The position numbers were made by a program, and so were the translations under genes. This document shows, piece by piece, positions 31,533-42,855 of a stretch of DNA of 64,000 bases (within the stretch, counting starts at the first letter, position 1; each line of letters opens with the position of its first letter). The DNA comes from Cyathus striatus (Eukaryota; Basidiomycota; Agaricomycetes; Agaricales; Nidulariaceae), in the NCBI GenBank assembly GCA_025738555.1, contig JAOVFP010000004.1:3658001-3722000 (forward strand), in the 5' to 3' direction. Under the pieces are notes generated by a model. The model saw only the letters and a list, made by a program, of their open reading frames with translations. It had not been told where the DNA came from and made no database searches.

Positions 31533-34500
31533 GTGCTGTCTGGGTCATTACCCACAGTGCATTTCAAATCACATTCCTTTGGTCTTTCTAGTTATCCTAG
31601 ATCAACCACCTGCTTCTTCTCCTCACAACCAGACATTGGTGACACCATGCCTATTACTTGTGAATTCTGCACTCGAGTTGGTCATGCTCTATCCAACTGC
31701 TACAGATTCAAAAGAGCAAGATCACAGGCTCATAAGCAGGCTACCACTAGGTCTCCCATTCCAGGTTCCACTTCATTCAAAAGGACCTCTCCTGGCATAT
31801 CTTCATCTAGTCTGCCATCTTCCACTGGTTCTCCACAGCCTTCTCCCTCTTCCACTGCTTCCATAGCACAATCCTCCACTTCAGAAGTCACTACTGCCTC
31901 TGCTGATGTCAAATTTGATTCAGAATTCAATGGAGATGCTACTGAATTTGCTGGAAATGCAAGTACTCGTTCTCTGGATCCCTCAGATCCTTCCTACCCA
32001 CTCCAACTTGATGCAGACTTTGATTGGAACACAGATACAGGGGCATCTTGTCATATGACACCCCATCGCCATTGGGTTCGCAATTATGCACCCAAGAAGG
32101 TTCCAATCAAGTTAGCTGATGGGAAAATCATTTATTCCCAAGGAGTGGGCACTGTGGTCTTTCACCCAGTGATTAGAGGAAAGGTATCCAGATCTATAGA
32201 ATTCACCAGAGTCCTGCATGTACCCCAGCTCAGAAACAATCTACTCTCCTGTCTCTACTTAACTTGTTGCAAGGGCATCATTATGACTGCTGGATCACAG
32301 TATGTTGATTTCAGCAAGAATGGAAGTCTTATATTCTCTGCTTCCATCACTCCCAACAATAATGCATACTTGGATGGAGAGACAGAAGCCCTTTCTGCTG
32401 TTTCTGAAGTAGCCAACATTTCTTCAACTTGCCCCATGGATTTACAGCTATGGCATCGTCGTCTTGCACACCATAATTATGCAGACATTCAGAAACTTAT
32501 ATCTGAAGATATGGCTACAGGGATTGTCATCAAGTCCAAGGAGAAGCCTGACCCTATTTGTGAACCTTGCTTAGCTGGCAAGATGCATTCCAATCCATTC
32601 CCATCATCTGAATCTCGCACTTCTGCCCCCTTGGAGCTCATTCATTCTGACCTCCATGGCCCTTTGCCTACTCAGACTCCATCTGGCTATAGATACTGGA
32701 TCACATTCATTGATGATTACACCAGATATCGTTGTGTTGCCTTCTTGAAGAAGAAGAGTGGTGCATTTGATGCTTTCAGGAGTTACAAGTCATTGGTTGA
32801 GAACCAACTTGGGAGAAAGATTAAAGCTTTACAGGATGACAAGGGAGGTGAATACATGTCTAATGCATTCATCAAGTTCACAGATAGATGTGGGATTCTA
32901 AGGAGACATACTGCTCCTGCCAGACCTCAGCAAAATGGAGTTGCAGAGCGTGCAAATCGCACTATGGCTGATGATGTTACAGCTATGCTCAATGAGTCTC
33001 ATCTCCTCCATCATTTTGGGGTGAATGCCTATCTTCTATGGTTTATGTGTGGAATCGTCTTCCCACTTCTTCTCTGCCTGATAAGACACCCTATGAGGCA
33101 TGGCATGGCCAGAAACCTAACCTTAGCAATCTGCGAGTTTGGGGTTGTACTGCTTATGTCTTTGTGCACAAAGAGCAGAGAAAGTCCCTTCAACCACATA
33201 TGCAGAAATGTGTCTTCATTGGTTACCCAGCTGGGTACAAGGCTTGGAAATTCTACAATCCAACCACCAAGAAGACTGTTATCTCAGAAAGAGCTGAATT
33301 TGATGAAAGGCTCTTTCCTGGTCTATCCAAGCCAACATCTCCAATTCCACCTCACATTATCTCTTCTCCAGAGCCTGCTGTCTATGAATCTACAGACTCA
33401 TCCATTCCCTTTCCTGATGTTCCCATATCACCTCCAAATCATTCTAGCTCTCCAACTAGTCCACCTACAACTCCTATATCATCTCCTACTGCCACACCAA
33501 ACCCAACTCCCACTCCCTCACCACCACCTCCTGCTCCTCCTGCTCTGCCTGCTACTCCTCCACTGGCTCAGAGGCGTCCCAGAAGGGATGTTAGGCCTCC
33601 TGGTGAGTGGTGGAAAGTAAGAGTACCATCATCACCTGCTCCTCTACCTGATGACCCAGATGAGGATATTCAGGAGCCTGATGCATTAGAGGATAATAGC
33701 AGTGAAGATGATCTGGGGGGTATCAGGAGGTTCAATTTGCTGGAGCTGCATCAACAGGAGTTGATCCCAAGAACTACAAGCTTGCCATGAAAGCCCCTGA
33801 TGCACAACAGTGGCAGGAAGCTTGCAATGATGAGATCATGTCATTGATGCGAAATGGAACTTGGGATATTGTGGAATTGCCCCCAGGAAAGAAGGCTATA
33901 GGCTCTAGATGGGTATTCAAGATCAAGCCAACTCCTACTGGGGCTGTTGAGCGATACAAGTCTAGAGTTGTTGCAAAAGGGTACTCACAACGTCCTGGGT
34001 ATGATTACACAGAGATATTTGCACCAACATTTCGTCCTGCCTCTCTCAGGCTTGTAGCTGCTCTGTCTGCTATCAAAGACATGACTATGCGATCTGTTGA
34101 CATCTCATCTGCCTTTACATATGGTGACTTGGAGGAGGAGATATACATGCTCCAACCAGAAGGATTCCATCAAGGTGGTCCAAATCATGTATGCAGACTT
34201 AGGAAATCACTGTATGGACTTAAACAAGCTGCTAGACAATGGAGAAAGAAGCTTCAAGATGTTCTAACCACTATGGGCTTTACTAGAACTCATTCAGACC
34301 ACTCAGTCTACATTTACTCAAAGGGTGACACTAAGATCATCATGCCTGTTTACATTGATGACATTACCATTGCATCAACTTCTCCTTCTGCTGCTGATGA
34401 AACAGTCAAGCAGCTTTCTGCCCACTTCAAACTTCGAGATTTGGGCCCTACTTCTTTCCTTCTGGGTGTTAAGATAGACAGGGATCGTCCCAATCACTCT

Positions 34501-35322
34501 ATTACTCTCTCACAGCGCCAGTATGTGCTGGATATGCTTGAGAGATATGGCATGAGTGATTGCAAACCTTGTGGAACTCCCATGAATCATGGTCTCATTC
34601 TGACCAAGTCTATGGGTCCTCAAACAGCTGAGGAACGTTCTGAGATGGCCTCCATCCCTTATCTAAGTGCTGTAGGATCTCTACAATATCTTGCTATCAC
34701 TACAAGACCAGACATTGCTTTTGCTGTTGGGTACTTAGGTCGATTCAACTCCAACCCTGGCATGCAACACTGGTTAGCTGTCAAACATCTCTTCAGATAC
34801 TTGAAGGGAACTCTTGACTACAAGTTGACCTACAGTGCTGCCAAAGGAGATGAACTCTTCCTCACATATTGTGATGCTTCCCATGGTGATTGCAAAGACA
34901 CAGGTCATTCTACTGGTGGTTATGTAACTCTGATTGGTGGAGGTGCCATTGGCTGGTCTAGCAAGTTACAAACTATAGTAACTTTATCCACTACTGAAGC
35001 AGAGTACATTGCTGCTGTTGAAGCTGGCAAAGAGATACTTTGGATGCAGAATATCATGAAGGAATTTGGCTTCCCCATTCCCACTTCTAGTCCTCTTCAC
35101 ATTGACAGCCAGTCTGCCATCTCTGTGACCAAGAATCCAGAACACCATGGGCGCATGAAGCAACTTGATCTTTGTTATTTCTGGCTTAGAGAAACTGTTG
35201 AAAAAGGGTCTATCAGCTTGCATCATGTTCCAACTGAAAAGCAAATAGCCGACATTCTCACCAAGCCACTTACCATTCCAAAGGTTGAATTCTGTAGAGA
35301 GAACATGGGACTTTTACCTTAG
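31533..35322 (+). pseudogene. Cop-A Gag-Pol, two homopolymer frameshifts
   Basis: Same domain order as the minus-strand copy: zinc knuckle (from ATG ~31648), protease DTGASCHMT, integrase, proline-rich linker, RT YIDDITIAS (34350), RNase H STTEAEYIAA (34990), stop at 35322. A missing C at ~33007 and a missing G in the run at ~33715 split it into three frames (to 33620, 33038-33790, 33787-35322). Both lesions are one-base changes in homopolymers, so either very recent decay or consensus error. The upstream leader is homologous to that of Cop-B, but the capsid region is absent. Confidence 0.9.
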
Positions 35323-35410
35323 ATTCATTCATTTACTTTCTTTCACATTCTTTCACTTTCACTTCCTTTACTTAACTACATACTTAGAGACTGTTCAGAT
35401 CATGGGGGGG

Positions 35411-35737
35411 TGTTAGAAGTGATCTGACACTTCTCTGCTGACTAATGAACCTTAGGTAGACTTAGGTAAACTTATGTACTGGACCTGGGTTGGGACCTTG
35501 GTTGGACCCTTAGACCTTGGTTGGACCCTTGGACCCTCGGACTTTGGTAGATAAGCTAGTAGTATATAATCCTGAGGTCCTATAGTGGCAATCCCCACTT
35601 GCTCACTGTACATTGGACTTCAGGTAAGCTGTACACATACTACTTCAATCTAATACTTGCTCACTGTACATTGGACTTCAGACCCTATTGTGTCTCTCTC
35701 AGTCCTGCAGGTCACTGCCCTGGTTGTACATCTCACA
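35411..35737 (+). repeat. Cop-A 3' LTR
   Basis: 327 bp, directly after the polypurine tract. Confidence 0.95.
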
Positions 35738-36147
35738 GACAGGGTGAATGGTCCATTGCTTTGGAAGTTCTAATTTATACATGTAAGGTGCTAGTTTCTT
35801 GATAATCTTGAAGAGTCCTTTGTGTCTTGGTGCTATTTTCCTAGAGGGATAAGGAATAGAAAGGTTCTTTATGTCAAGCCATACCATATTTCCAACTTCA
35901 TATTTTGTGAATCCTTGCTTCTGTGCTTCACAAGTCTTTTGTTGTGTAATCTGAATAAGAGCCTGTGCTTCCTTTTGAGCTTCTGCCATTTTGTCTATTC
36001 TGATCTCTGCCTCCTTGACATAAGTCATGTCTCTTATTGTGGGGGTTGTAATAAGTTCATATCCATGGATGAGATAGAACAGGCTTTGTTGTATTACCAA
36101 GTTAATTTGTGCATTTCATATCATTTTGGCCTTGGGTATATGGTTTG
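35738..36147 (-). pseudogene. G2 integrase, post-core segment
   Basis: PFYLIHGYE-type motif (FYLIHGYELIT), charged helix, then YEVGNMVWLDIKNL..PYPSRK.APRHKGLFKIIKKL and LPKQWTIHPV. This is the conserved GPY/F-region equivalent of gypsy integrases. The apparent tail after HPV is Cop-A LTR, not gypsy. Confidence 0.88.
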
Positions 36148-36280
36148 CCCATTTGTCAGTATATTGCACTCTCCTATATTCTCACTGGACTCTCACTGGA
36201 GTCTCACCACAGTCTCAAGACTCTCACTAAACTCTCATCTCAGTCTGAATAGTACAGTGAGAGTATTAGATGTAGCAAAG

Positions 36281-36354
36281 TGACCACACCAGGGTTTGAA
36301 CCTGGGACCTATCTGATAGTTTCAGAGTGCTCTAACCAACTGAGCTATATGGTC
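36281..36354 (-). tRNA. tRNA-like sequence in TRIM 3' LTR
   Basis: 74-nt cloverleaf as in the other LTR copies; A and B boxes intact; anticodon loop AAACTAT. Confidence 0.6.
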
Positions 36355-36626
36355 TTGTTCAAGTGAAAGTTGGGTTGTATTATATATACCCAAGGACCAA
36401 GTGTGTTATTCCTGCCAAGAGCCTCTGTGTATTACTGGGTAGGCATATATGGAATACTCAGAGACTCTACCTGTCACATGACTAATACATCATCATGCAA
36501 CACTCTCCCCTGATGTGGCAGGTCTTGTGACTTTGGATCACGTGACCGTGAGACACTTTGCTGAATAAGCAAATTCCCACACACAGTGTAGTGCTCGGGG
36601 CCCATAACCTATTAGATGTAGCAAAG

Positions 36627-36700
36627 TAACCACACCAGGGTTTGAACCTGGGACCTATCTGATAGTTTCAGAGTGCTCTAACCAACTGAGCTATATGGTC
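36627..36700 (-). tRNA. tRNA-like sequence in TRIM 5' LTR
   Basis: Same cloverleaf with one acceptor-stem change (GTGGTTA at its 3' end instead of GTGGTCA). Confidence 0.55.
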
Positions 36701-36855
36701 TTGTTCAAGTGAAAGTTGGGTTGTATTATATATACCCAAGGACCAAGTGTGTTATTCCTGCCAAGAGCCTCTGTGTATTACTGGGTAGGCATATATGGAA
36801 TACTCAGGGACTCTACCTGTCACATGACTAATACATCATCATGCAACAGAGAGTC

Positions 36856-37117
36856 TGTCAGAAGTAATAAGAATAGAGAGGGGTGGTTGAGAGAATAAAA
36901 GGTAATAAAGGAGCAAAGACTCAGACACAAACACTGACACAGACACAGATGGGGAAGAAACTTGTTTACAACTACCAAAGTACAGGGGGTTTATATATAC
37001 AAGAAAGCACAGCCATGTGACTAAGGTAACTGACAGCTGTCAATCACAGATCTGTCAAGTATGACAAGTGACAAGTGACAGCTGTCAAAGAAGCTGTGCA
37101 ACCCTGAATATCTAACA
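36856..37117 (-). repeat. Solo LTR-B, shortened
   Basis: 262 bp with duplication GAGTC (36851-36855, 37118-37122). Lacks ~50 bp of the TGACAG-repeat region, so it is an internally shorter variant. Confidence 0.9.
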
Positions 37118-38172
37118 GAGTCTCACTGGACTCTCACCACAGTCTCAGTAGAATTCATATAGTGATAGAAATAAATATCTTGAGTGATAAGTGTGATACT
37201 GGAAAATGTTGGAAGAAGTGTGACAAGTGTGGGGAAAGTGTGACACATTTGGAAAATGTTGGGGGAAAATGCGTGACATGTCACACTTTTCTCATGTGTC
37301 ACATTTTCCCCACACTTGTCATGCTTTTTCCCCAACATTTTCCAACATGTCACATTTTTCCCATGCTTATCACACTTCTTCTAATATTTTCCAACATGTC
37401 ACACTTTCACACATGTGTGACAAGTTTGATGACTGTAGGAAACATGTTACAACTGTGACAATAGAGTCTAGGTACAGCTTAGGCACTACACTTTTTCCAA
37501 CATGTCACACATGCTGAGTGTGATGCTGTGTGCTAAATGTGACACCATGTGGTAAGCATGCTGAGTGTGACACTGTGATAAGGTGACACTGTGCTGAGTG
37601 CAATACTATATAATAAGTGTGACATTGTGTGATGAGTGTGATACTGTGTGTTGAGTGGTGTCACACTTAGCATGTGGTGTTACACCCATCACAGTGTCAC
37701 ATGCAGCACACAGTATCACATGCAGCATGTGGTGTCACACTCATCACACTCATCATGTAGTGTCACACTCACATACTCAGCACATAGTGTCACACTCTCC
37801 ACACTCATTACACCATGTCACACTCAGTACTATGTGATATGCATAACATATGTGACATGTGTGATACATGAGAAAAATGTGACATACATGATATATGGGA
37901 AAAGTGTGACTATGTATGAATTCAATAGTGCTAATTTTATCACTCAATAATCACTTGATTATGTAATTTTTGTACTGAGAGTTGAGTGAGTTTTCTCAGT
38001 AGATTCCCATTGGACTCTCTGAGAGTCTCACCAATTTAGTAGGACCTCTCACTGAACTCTCAGTAAATTCTCACTAGACTCTCACTAAACTCTCTCTATA
38101 CTCTCATACTCTCACTGGACTCTCACTGGACTCCAGTGAGACTGTGGGTCAGTGTAATAACCTCCCATTTGT

Positions 38173-40145
38173 GCTGTCTAGAACTGCAAAAGCATTGAAG
38201 ATAAGTTTCTATTTCCTGGTTCATCCTCTCAGTTTGTCCATCTGTTTGGGGGTAATAGGCCATTGATCCCTTCTATTTAATTTTATGGAAGTGAAGTATT
38301 ACTTGGAATACTTCTGCAATGAATCTTGGGTCTTGGTTGGAAATGATTGTGTTGGAAAGGCTATACCTTCTGTAGAGTGTTTTTTGGATTAAGGCAGCTG
38401 TTCTTTCTGCATTTAGACCCTTCATAATGCAAGGTTTGAAAATTACCCCCTTCATAGATCCATGGTCAACCACAACCATGATACTATCAAAACTCTCGGA
38501 TTTAGGTAAATCCATAATGAAATTCATGGAAACTTGTGAAAATGGTTGGGTTGTTTCTGGAATGGGAATAGGGTTTATGGGAGGTTTTGGTCATCTGTTA
38601 TAATTCATTTGTTAGCAAATGACACATCCTTTGACATAGTTTTTGATAAAAACTCCCATTGCAGGCCACCAATAGTGTTTTTTGACTTCTCCTTCAGTTG
38701 ATCTTTGTCCTTCATATCCAGCAGGTAGTGAGTCATGGTGAAGTGCCACTATACTTCTCTATAGTTCAATGTCTTCTGAAATGTAGACCCTGTCTTTAAA
38801 AAGGATTAGTCTACTCTCCATTTGCCAGTTATCTAGAGACAATTGAATAGGTGGAATATCTTTTGCTTCTATTGCTGTTAAAATTTTCTTAGTGAGGTTA
38901 TCCTTTTCAGTTTCTTTGATTACTATGTCTCAGAGTTCAGTGGCAATTAAGTTGATTCTGAGGTATTTGTCTATATTGCTAGCAAACCAGTTAGTTTGTT
39001 CTGTGTCTATTGTGTTGATAAACCAATGTTCTGGTAATATGATAACACCTTTGTTTTCGATTTTCTTGTCTGAAGTCAAATCTGGTCATCTTGAGACCAT
39101 ATCTGCTTCAAGGTTCTTTTTCCCTTGGATATGTTGCATGTTGATCTCAAATTCAGAAAGAAAGAGAGACCATTGTGCTTGACATCTGGTGACTTTCTGA
39201 GATTCTCGATAGTATTTCAGATTTTCATGATCCAAAAATACAACAGTTTTGTTTGGGTGCCCTTCAAGTAGGTGTCACTACACTTTGAATCCATGAACAA
39301 TAGCATAGAGTTCTTTATCATATATCTGATAGTTTCACTCTGTTGCCATAAATATGTGAGAGATGTAGCCACATGGTTTCCAGAATCTGTTTTCATCTTC
39401 TTGTTCAAGGACTGCTCCAGTAGCATAATCTGAGGCATCAATGAGCATAGTAAAAGATGTCAGAAGTAACAAAGAATAAGGAGTGTGGTAGAGAGAGAAT
39501 AGAGGATAATGAAGAGCAAAGAGGTGATAGTGGAGCAAAGACTCAGACACAAACACAGACACAGACACAAGATGGGGAGGAAAACTTATTAACAACTATT
39601 AAGTTACAGAGTGTTTATATACTGAGTGTGTCTACCAAAGTCCCAACCAAGGTCCATGTAACTAAGGTAACTGACAGCTGTCAATCTGTCAATCACATAT
39701 CTGTCAATCACAGAACTGTCAAGTATGACAGGTGACAAGTGACAGCTGTCAAAGAAGCTGTGCAACCCAGAATATCTAACAAAAGATCTCTCAGGATCTG
39801 GTATTCTGAGAATTGGTTCTTTTAAGAAGGCTTCTTCTAGTTCATCAAAAGCCTCCTGTTGTTCTTTACCCCAATTCCATGGTGTTGTGCTTCATGTTAG
39901 CCTGAGAATAGGTTCAATCCTTTTACTATAACATGGTATGAATTGTCAGTAAAAGTTACAGAATCTAGTGAATGATTGGATTTCTTTGACTTTAGTCAGA
40001 GCAGGCCAGTCAGTAATTCCAGCAAGTTTTTTGGAGTCCATGGCAATTTCATTTGGTCTAATGATCATCCCAAGGTAATCAACTTCTGATCCCATGGTCA
40101 TGAAGGTGGAAATTCTTCTGAGGTGTCCTTATCCATCAGCAAATT
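38173..40145 (-). pseudogene. G2 pol: RT end, RNase H, integrase zinc and core
   Basis: From 40145 down: YLGMIIRPNEIAMDSKKLAG and FTRFCNFY.QFIPCYS (RT C-terminus); after LTR-B, IDASDYATGAVLEQEDENR.. (RNase H) through VFLDHENLKYYRESQKVTRCQAQ; linker; CHHC/integrase (KHYWWPAMG..IKNYVKGC.ICQ near 38650); core MDLPKSESFDSIMVVVDHGS (38510), SNQDPRF and YYPQTDGQTERMNQEIETYL (38260-38180). In-frame stops are scattered, and the expected Asp of the SDRG-type motif is preserved only as NQD. Confidence 0.82.
39458..39781 (-). repeat. Solo LTR-B
   Basis: Duplication AAAGA (39453-39457, 39782-39786); splits the G2 RT/RNase H region. Confidence 0.94.
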
Positions 40146-40674
40146 CCCCATTGACTAAATTAGTTAAGTTAGTTAAATTAAGGTGTACCCCTTACCTTAT
40201 ATTTCTTTACATATCCTTAAATGTAATATATTTCAGCTTAAGTGTACTAATGTGCACATGTACAGCCTACTAATCTTGGCTTAAATATACTACTTCACAC
40301 ACATTTAGAACAATAATAGATCTATATAACTATTAATACTTATTAATTTGACCTTTTACTAACTATATTATGGTAGAGTTTTGGTAGAGTACTGAAGTAT
40401 GTTTCTTGAGTAATGAGTTTTATAAATACCTGTACTTCCTTTGGCCTTACACATAATCCTAATGATTCAAAAAACAAAATGAATTTACAAAGTTATAATA
40501 TTCAATGTGTTATTGATATATCTACCTGTAATGCACAACAAAATTTCAAAGTCTTGATGTGGCTAAATACAAGTCTGACAGCTGCCATTAAGGTTCAGCC
40601 AAAATATTCAGCCAAAGAGCTCCCAAGCCAATCAAATTACTGGGAAGCTGACACAATTATCATGTGACTTTTCA
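40146..40674. other. Unassigned AT-rich insertion in G2
   Basis: Interrupts G2 RT. An 84-codon frame (40413-40667) has no recognisable motif. Probably an old insertion; borders not resolved. Confidence 0.35.
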
Positions 40675-41789
40675 AGGCCATTACACTGTCCCATGGAATC
40701 AGGTGGAGTCCACCTGGAGTCCAGGTATTCCATCTGAAGTCCACCTGAAGTCCACCTGGACTTTACTGGACTCTACCTGGACTCTACATGAACATTATAT
40801 AGAAAAATTGTAGGATTTAGATAGACTCCAGCTGGACTCCAGGTAAAGTTCAGGTAGAGTCCAGAAATAACTGGAATACACCTGGAGTCCACTGGACTTA
40901 GTCAACTGGGCTTCAGATAGACTCTACCTGGAGTTCACCTGAACTTTACTGTACAAAGTAGTTGAGACATTACCTGGAGTTCACCTGGACTCCAGCTGGA
41001 CTCTACCTGAACTCTACTGTACAAAGTAGCTTAGACATTACCTGGAGTTCACCTGGACTCCAGCTGGACTCTACCTGGACTCTATCTGTACTAAGTAGCT
41101 GAGACATTACCTGGAGTTCACCTGGACTCTACCTGGACTCTATTGTTACAGTTGTAACATGTTTCCTACAGTTATCTAACCATGTGTGAAAGTGTGACAT
41201 ATTGGAAAATGTTAGAAAAAGTGTGACAAGCATGGGAAAAGTGTGACATCATATCCACCACACTTGCTACACTTTTCCAACTTTTCACACTTTTCCCATG
41301 CTTGTCACACACATCACACTTTTCCCACACTTGTCACACTTTTTCCAACATTTTCCAACATGTCACACTTTCACACATAGTTAGATAACTGTAGGAAACA
41401 TGTTACAACTGTAACAATAGAGTCCAGGTAGAGTCCAGGTGAACTTCAGGTAATGTCTCAGCTACTTAGTACAGATAGAGTCCAGGTAGAGTCCAGCTGG
41501 AGTCCAGGTGAACTCCAGGTAATGTCTCAACTACTTAGTACAAGTAGAGTCCAGGTAGAGTCCAGGTGAACTTCAGGTAATGTCTCAGCTACTTAGTACA
41601 GATAGAGTCCAGGTGGACTCCAGGTAATGTCTCAACTACTTAGTACAAGTAGAGTCCAGGTAGAGTCCAGGTGAACCTCAGGTAATGTCTTAACTACTTA
41701 GTACAGGTAGAGTCCACCTGAAGTCCACCTGAAGTCCACCTGAAGTCCACTGAAGTCCACCTGATCTCATGGGGCAGTGCAATATACTG
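40675..41789. mobile_element. Foldback, Mutator-like element (palindromic)
   Basis: 1,115 bp. Flanks GACTTTTCA (40666-40674) and GACTTTTCC (41790-41798), 8 of 9 identical. Ends AGGCCATTACACTGTCCCAT and, reversed, CAGTATATTGCACTGCCCCAT. Both arms are built of TGGACTCTACCTGGAGTTCA-type units in opposite orientation around a central TGTGACA hairpin near 41270. No coding capacity. Confidence 0.85.
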
Positions 41790-41798
41790 GACTTTTCC

Positions 41799-42110
41799 AC
41801 ATCACAGACACATCATCATTCAACTTTCCTCAAATCTTCCCCTTACATTCTCCCTCTCATCTTCCATGGTCCATCCACCTCTGCCAGCTATGCATACACA
41901 TATTGCTCTCCTCTCTCCCTCAAGACCTCTTCCAACCTTTCATCTATCTTCTGTCCTGGGTGGTAGGAGTTAGAACTCAGCAATCTAAGTCTTCAAAAAC
42001 TTGTCTGGGTGTACTTGATTCATGTTTTGTCAAGCTGGGTGTTTGTGCCAGTAAGTTCTTCATCCCCTTTACTGATATCCATCTATTGAAGCTTTAAGCT
42101 TGAAGTTTGG
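41799..42110. other. Unassigned pyrimidine-rich sequence
   Basis: CT-rich, resembles a promoter/leader, but no supported gene follows. Confidence 0.35.
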
Positions 42111-42114
42111 CTAC

Positions 42115-42560
42115 AGGGACTATCCACTCTTGTGCTCTCCCTTCTGTGCCCTCTCACTCTCACACCCTCTCTCTTGTGCTCTTGTTCTCATGCCCTCTCT
42201 TGTTCTTGTGCCCTCTTTTGTTCTTGTGCCCTCTCTTGTTCTCATGCCCTCTCTTGTGCACCTTCTCTCTTGTTCTCTCCTTCTTGCACCCTCTCTCTCT
42301 TGTTCCTCCTTCTTGTACCCTCTCTTGCACACCCTCTCTTGTGTGCCCTCTTTCGTTCTCTCCCTCTTGCAGCCCTCTCTTGCATGCCTCTCTTGTTCTC
42401 TTGTTCTTGCTCTCTTGCCCCCTCTCTTGTGCTTTCTCTTTCACTTGTGCTCCTTGCCCAAACTCTCCTGTATGCTCTGTTTCTCTTGTGCGCTCTGTCT
42501 CTCTTGTATTCTTGCTGTTGTCTGAGCTCTCTCCACTGCTGTTTGCCTCTGCTGCTTCCA
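42115..42560 (+). repeat. CT-rich tandem array (TCTCTTGTTCTTGTGCCC-type units)
   Basis: About 20-24-bp units based on CTCTCTTGT and TGCCCTCTC, imperfectly repeated for ~440 bp. Overlapping frames on both strands (Leu/Ser/Cys-rich on plus, Arg/Glu/Lys-rich on minus) are by-products of the array. Confidence 0.85.
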
Positions 42561-42850
42561 TGACCTGTCACTATTTTAATATATGGACTTCAGCAAATGC
42601 TCAACTAGTTCCTTTATTCTCTCGTGGTCACTCTTAATGATACATAGACAATTGTTAATGCCTTTATCATAGCCATTGTATTTAGTTTAATAGAAAATAT
42701 TGAGTCATGCATTTTTATTGGTGATATGTTGTGAGATAAGCCCACTTATTCCTATCCTATTCCCTCTTTATGTGCAATTTATATTGTAAAAACCCACCTA
42801 ATGTTTGCTTAATGCTATGACATAAGTGGGACAATACAATTAAAATCATC
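42561..42850. other. No feature seen
   Basis: AT-rich sequence between the CT array and the G2 pol fragment; nothing recognisable. Confidence 0.4.
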
Positions 42851-42855
42851 TAAGT

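Larger units (their letters stand above)
31019..35737 (+). mobile_element. Near-complete Cop-A copia element (plus strand)
   Basis: 4,719 bp: LTR 31019-31345, primer-binding site GGTTATGGGCCCCGAGC (31346), capsid-less Gag-Pol, polypurine tract CATGGGGGGG (35401-35410), LTR 35411-35737. The LTRs differ at the same single site as those of the minus-strand copy (GGTACT left, TGTACT right), so the two copies are duplicates or gene-converted. Flanks GGTTC and GACAG do not match each other. Confidence 0.95.
36264..36848 (-). mobile_element. Complete TRIM with tRNA-like sequences in both LTRs
   Basis: 585 bp: 3' LTR 36264-36502, interior 36503-36609, 5' LTR 36610-36848, duplication GAGAG on both sides (36259-36263, 36849-36853). 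The 239-bp LTRs differ at about two sites. The 107-bp interior is only a primer-binding site (GGTTATGGGCCCCGAGC), ~75 bp of filler and a purine tract (CAGGGGAGAG). Termini are TG...TA instead of TG...CA. Each LTR carries a 74-nt tRNA-shaped Pol III promoter. It has no protein and must use the Cop-A/Cop-B machinery, whose primer site it shares. Confidence 0.93.
36157..38163. mobile_element. Foldback, Mutator-like element with 9-bp duplication
   Basis: CCCATTTGT occurs at 36148-36156 and 38164-38172. Removing one copy plus the insert restores the G2 integrase frame (RQHKWANHIP). Ends CAGTATATTGCACTCTCC and, reversed, AGGTTATTACACTGACC. The interior has ACTCTCACTGGA units at both ends and TGTGACA/TGTCACA hairpins (37190-37470), no coding capacity. 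It hosts a TRIM (36264-36848) and an LTR-B (36856-37117). Confidence 0.85.

Noticed and set aside
42100..42637. Overlapping Leu/Ser/Cys-rich (plus) and Arg/Glu-rich (minus) frames
   Set aside because: By-products of the CT-rich tandem array; no conserved start, no splice context, all frames similarly open.
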